A stretch of DNA of 6,665 bases from Candidatus Egaibacter danicus (GTDB lineage Bacteria; Pseudomonadota; Gammaproteobacteria; Burkholderiales; Burkholderiaceae). Made by a program: the position numbers and the translations under genes. Location of the stretch: NCBI GenBank assembly GCA_011391115.1, contig JAABRC010000108.1, forward strand, positions 1-6,665. The letters run 5' to 3'. Positions 6,637 to 6,665 of the stretch are shown one piece after another. Below the pieces are notes generated by a model, which did no database searches, had not been told where the DNA came from, and saw only the letters and a program-made list of their open reading frames with translations. Each line of letters begins with the position of its first letter. Within the stretch, counting starts at the first letter, position 1.

Positions 6637-6665
6637 TCCTACTTTTTTTGAAATAGGCCTAAATA
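6637..6665. other. AT-rich 3' flank of the ATPase gene
   Basis: The 29 bases after the ATPase stop are clearly more AT-rich than the coding DNA. They contain a run of seven T (6643-6649) and an 8-bp palindrome TAGGCCTA (6654-6661). There is no GC-rich stem before the T-run, so I do not call an intrinsic terminator. Only a 4-bp CCTA/TAGG pairing (6638-6641 with 6654-6657) flanks it. The window ends before the context can be judged. Confidence 0.4.

Noticed and set aside
6638..6657. Intrinsic terminator after the ATPase
   Set aside because: The seven-T run has no GC-rich stem before it, and the flanking CCTA/TAGG pair is only 4 bp.
1..6665. Defence system, mobile element, CRISPR or other novel multi-gene system
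   Set aside because: All coding space is taken by four recognisable housekeeping or transport-type genes. No direct-repeat array, transposase, integrase, toxin-antitoxin pair or nuclease is visible.

Overview
The window is an ordinary-looking bacterial chromosomal segment, tightly coding and moderately GC-rich. It most likely comes from a betaproteobacterium of the order Burkholderiales, possibly Alcaligenaceae. That placement is an inference from how the GlmS and transporter proteins read, not from a database search. It holds four genes: glmS (plus strand, cut by the left edge), a branched-chain-amino-acid-type ABC substrate-binding protein (minus strand), a MenA-like UbiA-superfamily prenyltransferase (plus strand) and a large P-type cation ATPase (plus strand, complete). 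No RNA genes, CRISPR array, insertion sequence, phage gene or attachment site is visible.

Layout. Positions 2-1753 are the C-terminal ~95% of glutamine:fructose-6-phosphate aminotransferase. Its stop lies only 6 nt from the stop of the convergent substrate-binding protein gene (1760-2875, minus), and no terminator is visible between them. The 176-nt divergent region 2876-3051 holds a good ribosome binding site, a good sigma70-type promoter and a 16-bp inverted repeat, all assignable to the minus-strand gene. No comparably good signal is seen for the plus-strand gene. The prenyltransferase (3052-3996) and the ATPase (4072-6636) follow on the plus strand, separated by 75 nt that contain a small perfect inverted repeat and no terminator, so they may be co-transcribed. 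The last 29 nt are AT-rich and non-coding as far as visible.

How the genes relate. GlmS supplies glucosamine-6-phosphate for peptidoglycan and LPS. The binding protein is an orphan here, with no permease or ATPase genes beside it. The prenyltransferase would act on an aromatic or quinone-type acceptor in the inner membrane, and the ATPase would move an unidentified cation. I see no pathway linking the four, and I found no evidence of a new multi-gene system. The points most worth a second look are the non-canonical ion-site residues of the ATPase, the leader palindrome of the binding-protein gene, and the unknown acceptor of the prenyltransferase.
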